Assembly: GCA_029260755.1 (NCBI GenBank) | Contig: JAJDCQ010000250.1 | Location: forward strand, 1 to 46,448 | Source: Planctomycetota bacterium | Lineage (GTDB): Bacteria > Planctomycetota > J058 > JAJDCQ01 | Direction of reading: 5' to 3' | DNA length: 46,448 nt | Shown: one piece after another, positions 35,021 through 45,600 of the stretch | How positions within the stretch are numbered: the first letter of the stretch is position 1 | Layout of the letters: each line of letters starts with the position of its first letter | The notes under the pieces: model-generated | The model's database searches: none | What the model was told of the DNA's origin: nothing | Seen by the model: the letters and a program-made list of their open reading frames with translations, nothing else | Program-made: the position numbers and the translations under genes

Positions 35021-36032
35021 GGCTGCCTCCCGTGGTCGCGACGCCCGGCGCATCCTCGTCGTCGAGGAGGCTCCGGACGGCCGCGTAGGGGCTGATCTCT
35101 CCGGCGGCGACGCGTGCCACGAGCGCGTCCAGCCGCTCGCTCCGCCCGCCGGTCTCCCAGAGCTCGGCGAGGACCTTCTCCTCGACCAGGCTCCGAATCT
35201 TCGCCGCGACCCGTCTTCGGCGGCGCTCCTCGAGACCCCCGCTCGACGCGAGCGACTCGCGGTGGCGCGCGAGCTCCGCCTGGAGCTCGTCGATTCCCTT
35301 CTTCGCCGTCGCGACCGTCTTCACCACCGGCGGCCGCCAGGCGACGTGGCCGGCGAGGTCGAGGGTCATCTCGACGTCGCGCTGGAGCCTCGCCGCGCCG
35401 TCGCGATCGGCCTTGTTGATCACGTAGATGTCGGCGATCTCCATGAGGCCGGCCTTCATCGCCTGCACCCCGTCGCCCGACTCGGGCGAGAGGACGACGA
35501 CGGTCGTGTCGGCCAGCCCCGCGATCGCCACCTCGGTCTGACCGACCCCGACCGTCTCGATCAGGACGGGGTCGAAGCCGCCCGCGGCGAGGACGCCGAC
35601 GACCTCCTCGGTCCGGCGGGCGAGGCCGCCGAGGCTGCCGCGGCTCGCCATGCTCCGGATGAAGACGCCGGGGTCCGTCGCGAGCTTGCTCATCCGGACC
35701 CGGTCGCCGAGGAGCGCCCCGCCGGTGAACGGTGAGGTCGGGTCGACGGCGACCACGGCGACGCGCGGCGGCTCCGCCCTGGCATCACCGTCGCCGCCGG
35801 CCTCTGCGGCGTCATCGGGCGGGTTCCGCCACGCACCGACGAGCGCGCCGGTGAGCGTCGACTTCCCCGCCCCGGGAGGGCCGGTGATGCCGATACGCCA
35901 CGCCCCGGTGCTGTCGGCGTGGAGCTCCTCGAGGAGCGCCGTCGCGGCCGGCGCGTCGTCCTCGACGAGCGAGATGGCGCGCGCGGTGGCGAGCCGCTCT
36001 CCGCGCTTCACCGCCTCGGCCATCTCGCTCAT
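35013..36032 (-). CDS. meaB: MeaB/ArgK-type GTPase, methylmalonyl-CoA mutase chaperone, 339 aa
   Basis: This is a G3E-family P-loop GTPase that protects and reloads B12-dependent acyl-CoA mutases such as methylmalonyl-CoA mutase. The P-loop GPPGAGKS is at 51-58. DPTSPFTGGALLGDRVRM is a hallmark of the subgroup. The G3 region is ETVGVGQTE and G4 is NKAD. The ATG at 36032 has GGAG five bases upstream; the longer frame to 36188 runs through the tiny basic gene and is not coding. No mutase gene is in the window, but thiolase and enoyl-CoA hydratase genes lie just upstream in the same direction, consistent with a propionyl-CoA or branched-chain catabolic role. It overlaps the response regulator start by eight bases. 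Confidence 0.93.
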
Positions 36033-36051
36033 GAGAGCTCCGGTCGACGAG

Positions 36052-36180
36052 TCAGCTCGCCGCCGCCGCACCACCCGTCGGGCCGGACCCGCCCGGCGTC
36101 CGCGGGTTGTTCTTCCTCTTCGCCTTGTCCTTGATCCGCTGCTTGATTCGCTTGATCCGCATCCGACGACGCTTGTGCAC
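36052..36180 (-). CDS. Small basic protein, 42 aa, possibly ribosome-associated
   Basis: A GTG at 36180 with TGGAG spaced eight bases upstream opens a 42-residue frame that starts VHKRRRMRIKRIKQRIKD. The first 28 residues are about half Lys/Arg, and the tail is Gly/Ala/Ser. It resembles the very small basic AURKAIP1/COX24-type proteins that bind ribosomal RNA in some bacteria and mitochondria, but the similarity is by composition and I cannot confirm it. It lies between the thiolase and meaB, 19 bases from the meaB start. The ribosome binding site and amino-acid composition are the support for a real gene. Confidence 0.6.
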   Translation of the reverse strand: MHKRRRMRIKRIKQRIKDKAKRKNNPRTPGGSGPTGGAAAAS

Positions 36181-36213
36181 GCTTCCATCTCCAGGTCACG
36201 AGTTACGAAAAGA

Positions 36214-37428
36214 TCACGGCGCCCCGAGGACGACCGCGATCCCCTGACCCCCGCCGATGCACGCGCTCGCCACGCCGGTGCCGGCGCCGCGTCGCTTCAT
36301 CTCCATCGCGAGGGTGAGGATGATCCGCGACCCGGTCGCCCCGAGCGGATGCCCGAGCGCGATCGCGCCGCCGTTGACGTTGACCTTCGACCGGTCGAGG
36401 TCGAGCTCGCGCTCGACCGCCAGGTACTGCGCGGCGAACGCCTCGTTGATCTCGAACAGGTCGACCTCGCCGATCGGGATCCCCGCGCCCTTGAGCGCGC
36501 TCCGGATCGCCGGCGCCGGCCCGATCCCCATGATGCTCGGGTCGACGCCTTCGGTCGCCCAGCCGATCACGCGCGCCAGGACCGGGAGGCCCTCTCCGGC
36601 CGCGAGCGCGGCGTTCGTCACGATCATCGCGGCGGCGCCGTCGACGATCCCGCTCGCGTTGCCGCCGGTGACCGTCCCCTCGGGCCCGAAGGCGGGCGAG
36701 AGGCCCGCGAGCGCCTCGAGGGTGGTGCCAGGGCGGAGGTGGTCGTCGGTGTCGACGGTCACCTTCTTCCGGCCGCGCTTCACCTCGACCGGGACGATCT
36801 CCTCGCCGAGGATGCCGGCCTCGATCGCGCGCTTCGCCTCGTTGATGCTGCGGAGGGCGAACTCGTCCTGATCGGCCCGGCTCACCTCGTACTTCTTCCC
36901 GAGGCGCTCGGCCGTCTGCCCCATCGCCGAGCCGCAGTGGGTGTCGACGAGCGCCTCGAAGAGCAGATCCTCGAAGACGACCGGCTTGCCGAACCGAAGC
37001 CCGGTGCGCGCGCCGCGGACGACGTGCGGCGCCTGGCTCATGTTCTCCATGCCGCCGGCCAGGACGCACTCGGCCTCGCCGAGCTTGATCAGGCGCCCGG
37101 CCATGGCGACGGCCTCGAGCCCCGAGCCGCACAGCCGGTTCACGGTGAGGGCGGGCGTCTCGATCGGAACGCCGGCCTTGAGGCCGACGTGGCGCGCCCC
37201 GTAGATCGCGTCGGCGCTCGTCTGGAGCGCGTTGCCGATCACGACGTGGTCGATCCGCTTGGCCGGGATCTTGCTTCGCTCGATCGCCGCCCGGCTGGCG
37301 TGGGCGGCGAGCTCGATCGCCGAGACGGTCGCGAACGCGCCGCCGTGAGGCGAGCCGCTGTACTCGGCCATCGCGGTCCGCGCGCCGGCGGCGATCACGA
37401 GCTCGGTCTTGGGGTCGACGGTTGCCAT
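36214..37428 (-). CDS. Acetyl-CoA C-acetyltransferase (thiolase), 404 aa
   Basis: Thiolase of about 400 residues with all catalytic landmarks: nucleophilic C100 (NRLCGSGL), H360 in GGAIALGHPLGATGSR and C390 in ASACIGGGQG. It joins two acetyl-CoA or cleaves 3-ketoacyl-CoA. The direction of flux cannot be read from sequence. The gene is 53 bases downstream of the crotonase in the same direction, so they probably act together in acyl-CoA turnover. The ATG at 37428 has no strong Shine-Dalgarno sequence but the N-terminus fits the family. Confidence 0.96.
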   Translation of the reverse strand: MATVDPKTELVIAAGARTAMAEYSGSPHGGAFATVSAIELAAHASRAAIERSKIPAKRIDHVVIGNALQTSADAIYGARHVGLKAGVPIETPALTVNRLCGSGLEAVAMAGRLIKLGEAECVLAGGMENMSQAPHVVRGARTGLRFGKPVVFEDLLFEALVDTHCGSAMGQTAERLGKKYEVSRADQDEFALRSINEAKRAIEAGILGEEIVPVEVKRGRKKVTVDTDDHLRPGTTLEALAGLSPAFGPEGTVTGGNASGIVDGAAAMIVTNAALAAGEGLPVLARVIGWATEGVDPSIMGIGPAPAIRSALKGAGIPIGEVDLFEINEAFAAQYLAVERELDLDRSKVNVNGGAIALGHPLGATGSRIILTLAMEMKRRGAGTGVASACIGGGQGIAVVLGAP

Positions 37429-37481
37429 GATGCTGATTCGCTTTCGTCAGGAGGTCGTTCGTTCGCGGGCGTCGCGAGCGG

Positions 37482-38288
37482 CTACTTGCCCTTGAACTCC
37501 GCCTTCCGCTTCTCGAGGAACGCGGTCGTCCCCTCGCGCATGTCCTCGCTGGCGCACAGGATCGCGAACAGGTCGGCCTCGATCCGGAGCCCTTCCTCGA
37601 GGCTCGTCTCGCTGCCGCGGCTGACCGCCTCGATCCCGTAGCGAACCGCGAGCGGGCCGACCCTGGTCGTCTTCTTCGCCAGCGCGATCGCGCCGTCGAG
37701 CAGCTCGGCCGGCGCGAACACCTCGTTGACGAGCCCGATCCGGTAGGCCTCGTCGGCGTCGATCGGCTCGCCGGTCAGGATCATCTGGAGCGCCCGGCCT
37801 CGGCCGACGAGACGGGGCAGCCGCTGCGTCCCGCCGTAGCCCGGGATCAGGCCGAGGGTCGACTCCGGCAGCCCGACGCGAGCGCCCTTCGCGGCGACGC
37901 GCATGGTCGCGGCCATCGCGAGCTCGAGGCCGCCGCCGAGGGCGTAGCCGTTGATCGCGGCGACGGTCGCCTTGCCGAGGTTCTCGATCAGCTCGAAGAC
38001 CATCTGCCCACGGCGGGCCACCCGACGTCCGTCGATCGGGGTCTGCCCGGCGAGCTCGCCGATGTCGGCGCCGGCGACGAAGGCCTTCTCGCCGGCCCCG
38101 GTGAGGACGACCGCCCCGACCGCGTCGTCGTCGCGGGCGATGAAGAATGCCTCCATGAGCTCGCTGATCGTCGGCGCGTTGAGGGCGTTCAGCTTCTTCG
38201 GGCGGTTCACGGTGATGACCGCGACGCCGTCCCGGACCTCGTAGAGGACGCTCTCGAACTCCGGCGTGTGGGTCTCGGACTCGCTCAC
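37482..38288 (-). CDS. Enoyl-CoA hydratase/crotonase family protein, 268 aa
   Basis: A crotonase-fold enzyme that adds water to 2-enoyl-CoA. Both catalytic glutamates are visible: E122 (GYALGGGLELAMA) and E142 (LPESTLGLIPGYGGTQRL). The oxyanion-hole segment AFVAGADIGEL is intact. Size is normal for the family. The GTG start at 38288 overlaps the stop of the upstream cyclophilin by four bases (GTGA), indicating co-translation. It precedes the thiolase, suggesting successive steps of beta-oxidation or short-chain acyl-CoA use. Confidence 0.95.
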   Translation of the reverse strand: MSESETHTPEFESVLYEVRDGVAVITVNRPKKLNALNAPTISELMEAFFIARDDDAVGAVVLTGAGEKAFVAGADIGELAGQTPIDGRRVARRGQMVFELIENLGKATVAAINGYALGGGLELAMAATMRVAAKGARVGLPESTLGLIPGYGGTQRLPRLVGRGRALQMILTGEPIDADEAYRIGLVNEVFAPAELLDGAIALAKKTTRVGPLAVRYGIEAVSRGSETSLEEGLRIEADLFAILCASEDMREGTTAFLEKRKAEFKGK

Positions 38289-38788
38289 GAACCGGCCTCC
38301 TCGTCGTCGCCCTCGCCGAGCACCTCGACCCCTTCCATCGCGATCGGGTCGAGGGGGCGGTCGCCGGGGCCGGTCGGCATCTTTCCTATGCGCTTCACCA
38401 CGTCCATCCCGTCCACCACGTGGCCGAACACCGTGTAGTTGTTGTCGAGGTTCGGCAGCCGCCCGAGGCAGATGAAGAACTGGCTCCCGGCGCTGTCGGG
38501 GTCCTTCTTCCGGGCCATCGAGAGGATCCCGGCGTCGTGGATCCGGTCGTTGAACTCGCCCTTGATCGTGTAGCCGGGCCCGCCGCGGCCGGTCCCCTCG
38601 GGGCAGCCGCCCGGGATCACGAAGCCGTCGATCACCCGATGGAAGATCGACCCCTTGTAGAAGCCCTCGCGCGCGAGCTTGAGGAAGTTCTCGACGTGGC
38701 CCGGGGCATCCTCGGCGAAGAGCTCGACCTCGATCGGGCCGAGCTTGGTCTGGATGCGGGCGCGGGGGGCACTGGTCTCCTCGGACAT
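38285..38788 (-). CDS. Cytosolic cyclophilin-type peptidyl-prolyl isomerase, 167 aa
   Basis: A single-domain cyclophilin that speeds cis-trans isomerisation of proline bonds. The active-site residues R51 (FHRVIDGFVIPGG) and the pair Q103/F104 (GSQFFI) are present, as is GPGYTIKGEF. No signal peptide is visible, so the protein is cytosolic. It lacks the usual tryptophan of eukaryotic cyclophilins, having LPNLDNNYTVFG instead. It lies between a secreted cyclophilin paralogue upstream and the crotonase, whose start it overlaps. Confidence 0.95.
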   Translation of the reverse strand: MSEETSAPRARIQTKLGPIEVELFAEDAPGHVENFLKLAREGFYKGSIFHRVIDGFVIPGGCPEGTGRGGPGYTIKGEFNDRIHDAGILSMARKKDPDSAGSQFFICLGRLPNLDNNYTVFGHVVDGMDVVKRIGKMPTGPGDRPLDPIAMEGVEVLGEGDDEEAGS

Positions 38789-38855
38789 GTCTTGGTCTCG
38801 GCTCCGTTCGGCGAGAGGTTGATCGAGTGGTCGGGCGTGGTCGGGGCGGCGGCGG

Positions 38856-39866
38856 TCAGCGATACTCGAGCGTCGCCTTCACGATCTTCACCGCCTCGTT
38901 CGGCTTGTCGCGGGCGCCGGTGGGCAGGTCGCCGATCTTCTTGACGACGTCGAGCCCCTCGATCGTCGCGCCGAAGACGGTGTACTGACCGTCGAGGTGG
39001 CCCGGGCTGCCGACGCAGACGAAGAACTGGCACCCGGCGGTGTGCGGGCCGCGGCCGGTGCGGGCCATCGAGAAGACGCCGGGGACGTGCTTCTCCTTGG
39101 AGAACTCGGCGGGGATCGTGTAGCCGGGGCCGCCGGTGCCGTCGCCCTTGGGGCAACCGCCCTGGATCATGAAGCCGTCGGGCGGCATCTTCGTCGGGCC
39201 GATGATCCGGTGGAAGCCGAGGCCGTCGTAGAAGCCGTCGCTGACGAGGCGGGTGAAGTTCATCACCGTGCCCATCGCCACCTCGGGGTTGAGCTTGCCG
39301 ACGATCGTCCCGTGGCTCGTCTCGATCCGGACGCAGAGGTCGCTCTTGCCCTCGCGCGGGGTGACGTCGATCGTGACGGCCTCGCTCTTCTTCGGCTCGG
39401 AGCCGCGGCCCCGCGGATAGCCGGCGAAGAGGGCGCTCACGTCCACCTTGCCGACCCGCGTCATGACGATCGGGATCTTGACCGTCTTGGGGCTGCCCTT
39501 CTCGAGCTTGATCGTCGCCCACCGCTTCTGGTCGAAGAAACCGCGGTGGAACCTGAGGTAGTAGAACTTGCGGGCCTGGCCGCGCTCGTCCTTCAGGCCC
39601 TCGGGCGCGAGCTCGAGCGAGATGCTCTTGCTGTCGAAGACGGCCTCGACGACGTCGACGGCCGTGTCGGAGGTCGTCCCGAGGGTGACGGTCAGCTCGA
39701 CGGTGTCGCCGAGGGCGGCCGTCGTCTTGTGGGCGCTCACCGCCAGGGTGAGCTTCGCGCCGAGATCGGGCTCCGCCTCCTGGGCGAGGGCCGGGCTCGA
39801 GACGCTGAGGATCGCCGCAATGATGATGGCAGCGGGTACGGTCACGAAACGGGCGACGGAGCTCAC
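38856..39866 (-). CDS. Exported cyclophilin-type peptidyl-prolyl isomerase with N-terminal beta domain, 336 aa
   Basis: A signal peptide is cleaved after ALA (28/29). Residues about 35-170 form a beta-rich domain of the Ig-like/CARDB sort, and residues 175-336 a cyclophilin domain. Its active-site residues are R220 (GFHRIIG) and Q280/F281 (CQFFV). The extra domain and signal put it in the periplasm as a folding factor. The GTG at 39866 has a strong GGAGG seven bases upstream. The gene is 67 bases from the cytosolic paralogue, forming a cyclophilin pair that covers both compartments. Confidence 0.93.
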   Translation of the reverse strand: MSSVARFVTVPAAIIIAAILSVSSPALAQEAEPDLGAKLTLAVSAHKTTAALGDTVELTVTLGTTSDTAVDVVEAVFDSKSISLELAPEGLKDERGQARKFYYLRFHRGFFDQKRWATIKLEKGSPKTVKIPIVMTRVGKVDVSALFAGYPRGRGSEPKKSEAVTIDVTPREGKSDLCVRIETSHGTIVGKLNPEVAMGTVMNFTRLVSDGFYDGLGFHRIIGPTKMPPDGFMIQGGCPKGDGTGGPGYTIPAEFSKEKHVPGVFSMARTGRGPHTAGCQFFVCVGSPGHLDGQYTVFGATIEGLDVVKKIGDLPTGARDKPNEAVKIVKATLEYR

Positions 39867-40008
39867 GGAAAACCCTCCGAATTGGTGCAGAGTTCCAGGG
39901 CGGAGAACCTTACCGGATCGAGGCTTCCGAATCCAGACCGGTCCGGGCCGGGCGTGGCCCGGAGGTCCGACGCGGCCGCGGCGCCGATCTTCACCGGACC
40001 GGACGCGC

Positions 40009-40920
40009 TCAGCGCTCGGGCGCGAGCGGGGCGGCCGCGCGGGCGTGGTCGTCCTCGAGGGCCGCCTCCAGCCACGCGCGAAGGCCGAGGTTGACCTTGC
40101 CCCAGTCGTAGGCGGCGCCCTGGGCGATCAGGACGATCACGTCGACGGCGCCGCGCCGGAAGCTCGTTCTCAGCAAGGGGTTTCCGCTCTCCTCGCCGTC
40201 GACGAGCGGCCCGAACGGGTTGAACAGATCGCGCGGGTCACCGCCGCGAGCCGCGACCGCGTCGACCTCCTCGAGCCGCAGGAGCGGACCGCCGAGGACC
40301 TCGGCGGCCTCGCCGCTCGCGACCCACGCCTCGAGCCGGGGCCCGAGCTCGTCGGCGAGCTGGGCGAACCGGCGCGCGGCGCCGTCGCGAAGCGAGGGGA
40401 CGAGCTCGACGCTGGTCCCGACGTAGAGGCCGAATCGCTCCGCGACCCGGCCCAGGGCGACCGGCTCGGCATCGACGGGCTTCGCGTCGACCGGCGAGTC
40501 GTCGATCGTCTCGAGCATCTCGTCGACCCGCCGGACCCAGCCGGCGATCGCCTCGGGCGCCGCCGGGACGGCGAGGCCGACGGCGAGCTGCAGCGTCCCG
40601 TCCCACCGGTCGCGATCGCGCCGCTCGATCGAGAGCGGGAACGCCCGCGGATCGACGTCGCGGAGGTCGAGCCCGTCCTCGAGGCGAACCGTCGGCAGCT
40701 CGAGGTCGGCCGGAATCAGGGCGACGCCACCGGCGCGCGCGTCGCCGATCAGCGCGTCGAGGCGAGGACCGAGGATCGCGAGGCGCCCGAAGAGCTCGGC
40801 GCGGCGGTCCGCCATCCACCCCGCCCGCTGCTCGTCGGAGACGAACCGCTTGAGACAGTTCGTCGACCAGCCGACGAGGGCGTCGCCGAGGAGGACGCTC
40901 GTTCCGAAGCCGCTGCTCAC
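40009..40920 (-). CDS. Uncharacterised protein, 303 aa
   Basis: No family is recognised. The protein is soluble with no signal peptide or membrane segment. It is Ala/Leu/Asp-rich, with predicted helices alternating with short strands. The short motif FNPFGPLVDGEESGNPLLRT near the end may form a conserved loop. GTG 40920 has GGGAG seven bases upstream, and the frame is open throughout. It sits 40 bases downstream of the TerB/HEAT membrane protein and 142 bases before the exported cyclophilin, suggesting joint transcription with the former. Confidence 0.7.
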   Translation of the reverse strand: MSSGFGTSVLLGDALVGWSTNCLKRFVSDEQRAGWMADRRAELFGRLAILGPRLDALIGDARAGGVALIPADLELPTVRLEDGLDLRDVDPRAFPLSIERRDRDRWDGTLQLAVGLAVPAAPEAIAGWVRRVDEMLETIDDSPVDAKPVDAEPVALGRVAERFGLYVGTSVELVPSLRDGAARRFAQLADELGPRLEAWVASGEAAEVLGGPLLRLEEVDAVAARGGDPRDLFNPFGPLVDGEESGNPLLRTSFRRGAVDVIVLIAQGAAYDWGKVNLGLRAWLEAALEDDHARAAAPLAPER

Positions 40921-40960
40921 GGTCGTGCTCCCTCGCCCGCTCCACCCATCGCCGTGGCCA

Positions 40961-42661
40961 TCAGTCCGCGCGGTCGCGGGCGAGGATGCGGAGGATCGCC
41001 GCGGCCGCCTCGCACCTCACGTCCCGGTCGTTCGCCGCAAGGCGCACGGCGATCCGCCGGATGTCGCCGAGGTCCCCCGCCTCGCCGAGCGCGACGAGCC
41101 CGACGGCGACGGCGGGGTGCCGCTCACCTCCCTCGTCGAGGGCGGTCCGGAGGGCGGGCAGGGCGAGGTCGCGGCGGTTGCCCTCGCGGGGGCGCTCGTC
41201 GAGGAGGAAGAGCGCGGCCAGGACGAACGGGATGTCCTCGTCAGGCCGGGCGACGACCGCCTCGAGGTGCGTCCCGGCGGCGGCCTCGCCGAGCCGATGC
41301 AGCTCCATCGCGGCGCGGGCCCCACGCAGATCGGCGAGGGTGACCTCGCCGTCGGACGGGTCGGCCGCCGCCATCCACCTCCGCAGAGTCTCGGCGGCGG
41401 CGGGGTCGCCCGCGGCGGCGAGGGCGAGGGTGGTGAGCTCGACCTCGGCGAGGTCGGGGTCGGCGGCGAGCTCCCGGACCGTGACGAGGGCGTCGGCGGC
41501 GATCGCCGGCTGGCGCGCCCCCAGCTCGGCGATCGCGCGCACGGCCACGACGGGCAGCTCGTCGTCGTCTCGCGAGCTGGCCGCGAGGCGGCGGAGCCGC
41601 GCGAGATCGGCCTCCTCGTCGCCGAGCTCGCCGAGGATGATCGCGACGTTCCGGATCTCGAACCTCTCGTAGTCGAACCGCCGTTTCTGCAGCCGACGCT
41701 CGACGGAGCGTGCCCAGGCGAGCGTGTGCTTCGGGTCGAGCTCCCGGAGCTCGGCGATCGCGGCGGTGCGGAACTTCGCGATGGTTGCCTCGGACGCCTC
41801 CCGGAGCGACGCGAGCGCCTCCTCGTCGGCGCGCTCGCGGACGAGGGCTCCCAGGACGGGCTTCTTGAAGTCCCTCCGCGCACGCTCGACCCGTTCGGCG
41901 AGCCTCGGGTCCTCCGAGACGATGGCCGCGATGGCCACCGAGCGGGTCGGCTCGTTCGTCAGCTTCTCGGCGACGATCAGGACCGCGATGCGCTCGAGGA
42001 GCGAAGGGTCGTCCTCGCCGTCGCGACCGACGACGAGCCGCTCGTAGCTCTCGATCGCGTCCTCCACCCGGCCTTCCTCGATCGCGGCCGCGCACCGCTC
42101 GGCGGAGGCCTCGACGCTCTCCCCTCCGCTGCTCGCGCGTTCGGAGACGGCCCGCAGGATCAGGAGGCTGCGGATGCCCACGAACCCGACGCATCCGAGC
42201 CCGCAAAGGAGCACCGCCCCGATGACGAGCTTGAGCATCGTCGCTGAAGACCGCGCGGGCGGCGCCGGGCGTCGGCCGGGTCGCTGGTCGCGTGGCGCGC
42301 GGCGGCCGGCGGCCGCCCGGGGGGACAGCTCGGCGAGCGCCCGCTTCTGCCGGGCGTGATCGATCCCGAGGGCGCGGCCGATCTTGTCGACGAACAGGCG
42401 CTCGGAGGGCTTGAGCTCCGCGTCGGCGAGCACCACCTCGACGAGCTCGCGGAAGAACGCGTCTCGCTCGTCGTCGTCGTCGATCTCGGGCACGTCGGGG
42501 CGCCGTCCCGGGCGAGAGCCCTCGAGGATCGCTTCGACCACCCCGTCGGGCACTTCGAGCCGGCGACCGAATGCGAGCAGCAGCGCGCGCTCGTCCTCGG
42601 TGATCGCGCCGTCGGCCGCCGCAGCCGCGGCGAGGATCCTGATTCGGCGTTCGGCATCCAT
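40961..42661 (-). CDS. TerB-like/HEAT-repeat membrane protein, 566 aa
   Basis: Residues 1-110 show a TerB-like helical domain (AAADGAITEDERALLLAFG, then ELVEVVLADAELKPSERLFVDKIGRALG), found in tellurite-resistance and stress-related proteins. A basic linker and one membrane helix (about 142-163) follow. The rest is a long helical region with HEAT-like repeats such as ALREASEATIAKFRTAAIAEL and AVRAIAELGARQP. The protein is likely membrane-anchored with a scaffold role; the metal-resistance label should not be assumed. It lies 29 bases downstream of the giant metallopeptidase-like gene in the same direction. Confidence 0.8.
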   Translation of the reverse strand: MDAERRIRILAAAAAADGAITEDERALLLAFGRRLEVPDGVVEAILEGSRPGRRPDVPEIDDDDERDAFFRELVEVVLADAELKPSERLFVDKIGRALGIDHARQKRALAELSPRAAAGRRAPRDQRPGRRPAPPARSSATMLKLVIGAVLLCGLGCVGFVGIRSLLILRAVSERASSGGESVEASAERCAAAIEEGRVEDAIESYERLVVGRDGEDDPSLLERIAVLIVAEKLTNEPTRSVAIAAIVSEDPRLAERVERARRDFKKPVLGALVRERADEEALASLREASEATIAKFRTAAIAELRELDPKHTLAWARSVERRLQKRRFDYERFEIRNVAIILGELGDEEADLARLRRLAASSRDDDELPVVAVRAIAELGARQPAIAADALVTVRELAADPDLAEVELTTLALAAAGDPAAAETLRRWMAAADPSDGEVTLADLRGARAAMELHRLGEAAAGTHLEAVVARPDEDIPFVLAALFLLDERPREGNRRDLALPALRTALDEGGERHPAVAVGLVALGEAGDLGDIRRIAVRLAANDRDVRCEAAAAILRILARDRAD

Positions 42662-42690
42662 CGGGAGGCGACCTCGTTGGGCAAGCTGGG

Positions 42691-45600
42691 CTATCCGGTC
42701 CGCTCAACCCAGCGCCGCCACGCCGCGTCGAGCCGCGAGAGGTCGACGCCGGCGAAGCTCTCGGTCAGGGCGAGGTCGGGGCGGACGCGCTCGCGGAGCT
42801 TCGCGAGGTAGGTCTGCAGCGCCTTCTTCGCGTCGGCCGGGGCGTCGGACGCCCGCAGGATGAAGCGGCAGAGCGTCCAGCTGAGCGCATAGTGGAACGC
42901 CGCGTTCTCGTTCATGAACTGCGGCGGCGTCAGCCGGATCAGCTCGCGCACGCTCGGGGCCGCCCCGCGCGCGAACGCCTCCTTCGCATCGCGCAGCCGC
43001 CCCTGGAGGATCCCGTCGTTCTCGGTCAGCTCGCCGGCGACGACCTCGGCGAGTCCCTCGTTCAGCCAGATCGGGCAGCCGGGCATCACCTCGTCGGCGT
43101 AGCGGTGGAAGCCCTCGTGGAAGACCACCTCGCGGAAGGCCTTCCCGTCGGCGTCGTTCTTGTCCTCGTAGAAGAGGAGCTGCTTGTAGAGCGGCGTGTA
43201 CAGGCCCGTCGTGCGCTGGTCGTCGTGGCCGAACAGCAGCTTCCCGGCGTAGTGGTAGAAGGCGACGTCGGTGTCGAAGACGAGGCAGGTGGCCTTCTTC
43301 GCCTTCGCCGCGGCGCCCGGCGCGGGCGGTCCGATGAGCGTCTCGTACGCCGTGCGCGCCCGTTCCAGATGGGCGCCCACCTCGCGCGCCCGCTCGGCCG
43401 AGATGTCGGTCCGCACGATGAAGTGGGCCGTTTCGTGGGTGAACTCCTGCTCCCAGGCGGGGCCGTCGATCACCTGCCGGACCGAGCGCTCGAGCTGGCG
43501 GCTCTCGGCGTCGCTCGGATCGAGGCCGCACGCGATCGCGATCTCCTCGTGGGCGGTCGCGTAGTCCTCGCGTGAGAGGGCGACCATGCCGCGGCGGCGG
43601 TAGAGCTCGGCGTCGTCGGGTCGAAGCTCGGCCGCGCGGGCGAGGTCCGCCTCGGCCTCCTCGATCTCGCCGAACATCCGCCGGAGCTCGGCGCGGGTCA
43701 GGAGCGCCTCGGCGAAGTCGGGGTCGAGGTCGATCGCGAGGTCGAGGTCGGCCCAGGCGCCCTCGAGCTCCTCGGCCAGGAGGCGGCAGCGCCCGCGACC
43801 GTAGTAGACGCCGGCCTGGCGGCCGCGGGAGAGGACGAGCTCCTCGAAGACGCGGTAGGCGGCGACCAGCTTCGGCGCGGCCGCGGCGATCGCCTTCGGG
43901 CTCGGATCGGCCGCGACGAGCGCCTCGGCCTCGGCGAGATCGCGCCACGCGCCGCGGTAGCGTTCGAGGGTCGGCTCGTCCATGCCGGCGAGGGCGAGGG
44001 CGTCGTCGGCCGACGGGAGCAGCCGCTCGGGGGCGGCGGCGACGTCGGGCGCCGCGGCGCCCGAGGTGGCGAGGCGACGCGCCGTCGCCCTCTCGAGCTC
44101 GGCGCGCAGGACGGCGCCGTACTCGGCGAGGCTCTTGCGGAGCCAGTCGTCGCGGAACTGACCGGTGATGGCGAAGTCGCGCCACGTCACCCAGCCGGTC
44201 GGAGCCGGCGGCGCCGGCCGGCCCGGCACGCCGAGCGTCGGCGGCGACTCGGATCGGATCACGCCGCCGAGGATGATCCGTGCCCGGGTGAACGCGAACG
44301 CGGGGCTCTCGACCGTCGTCCCACTCCTCTCCGAGCCGACGACGAGGCGCGCCTTGCCATCGCGCACCGAGAAGCGGATCGGGTAGGCGCGGGCGTCGAC
44401 CCAGTCGCCGATCTCCTTCGCCTTCGCCTCGCCCTCGGCCCGGAGCAGCTTCACCGCGCCGCCGTCGGACGAGAAGTAGACGATGAAGGCGAGCCCACCG
44501 CCGCGCGCGTCGGGATCGAGGCGCACCTCCAGAATCGGGTCGGCGCCGCTCGAGGCCGGCCACCGCTGCACCTCGAGGTCGAAGCCGTCCTCGAACCCGA
44601 TCTCGGTGAGGGCCACCTCGAGGCGGCTGCCCTCGACGTTCAGGCCGCCGGCTTGCCGGATCTTCGTCCGCTCGGGATCGAGCGGCTCCCAGTCGGCGAT
44701 CTGGGCGTCGGAGGAGAAGTCGTAGGCGGCGCCGTCCTTCTTCCGATCCCTCGGCCGATCGCCCGCGAGCGGCCGGCTCGCCGCCTCGAGGGCGTCGATG
44801 TCGGGCAGAAGGTCGGCGGCCGCCGCGTCGCGCTTGCGGAGCCGCTTCGCCGCCCGCCGCGCGTCCTTGAAGAGGCGATGCTCGAGGCAGTACTCGACGA
44901 GCTCGGCCCGGTCCTGGCTGTTGCCCTCGCGACAGGCGCGCTCGAGCACCTGCATCGAGATCACGGGGCGCTGGCCCCACCGGAGCGTCTGCGCGACCTT
45001 GCCGTCGTTGGTGCGGAGCGAGAACCCGGTCTCATCGAGGGCCGTGACGACGGCGCCGCCGACCAGGCCGATCGGCTTCTTCTCGCTCGCCGCCTTCGCG
45101 ACGGCCTCGCGCTCGCGGAACGCGGCGGCGCGATCGGTCGCGGCGGCCCGGAGCGAGTCGCGGACGGCATCGACGCGCGCCCGCGCCTTCGCCGCGGCGG
45201 CGCCGCGGACGACCGACCGCATCCGCCGGACGGCGGCGGCGACCTTCTCGTAGGTCGGGCGGCCGCGGACCGCGTCGGCGCCGTGCAGCGCGCCGCCGAG
45301 CTTCGCGAGGAGCGCCTCGACCCGGGTCGCGCCATCGGCCTGCTGCGCCTCGTCGAAGGCGGCGCTCAGCTGCGCGGTCAGCCGCTCCTGCTCCTCGAGG
45401 AGCGCGAGCTCGTCGCTGATCGCGTCAGTCGTCTCCGACGGCAGGGCGCGGCGCGCCTCGTCCCAGACGGCGCGAGCGGCGGCGAAGTCCTCCGCCTCGG
45501 CCGCCGCGCGGGCGCGCTCGACGAACCGGTCGAAGAGCTCGCCGACCTGCTCGGCGGCGCGGCCGCGGAGGTCGTCGAGCCGACGCTCGATCTGCGCGCG

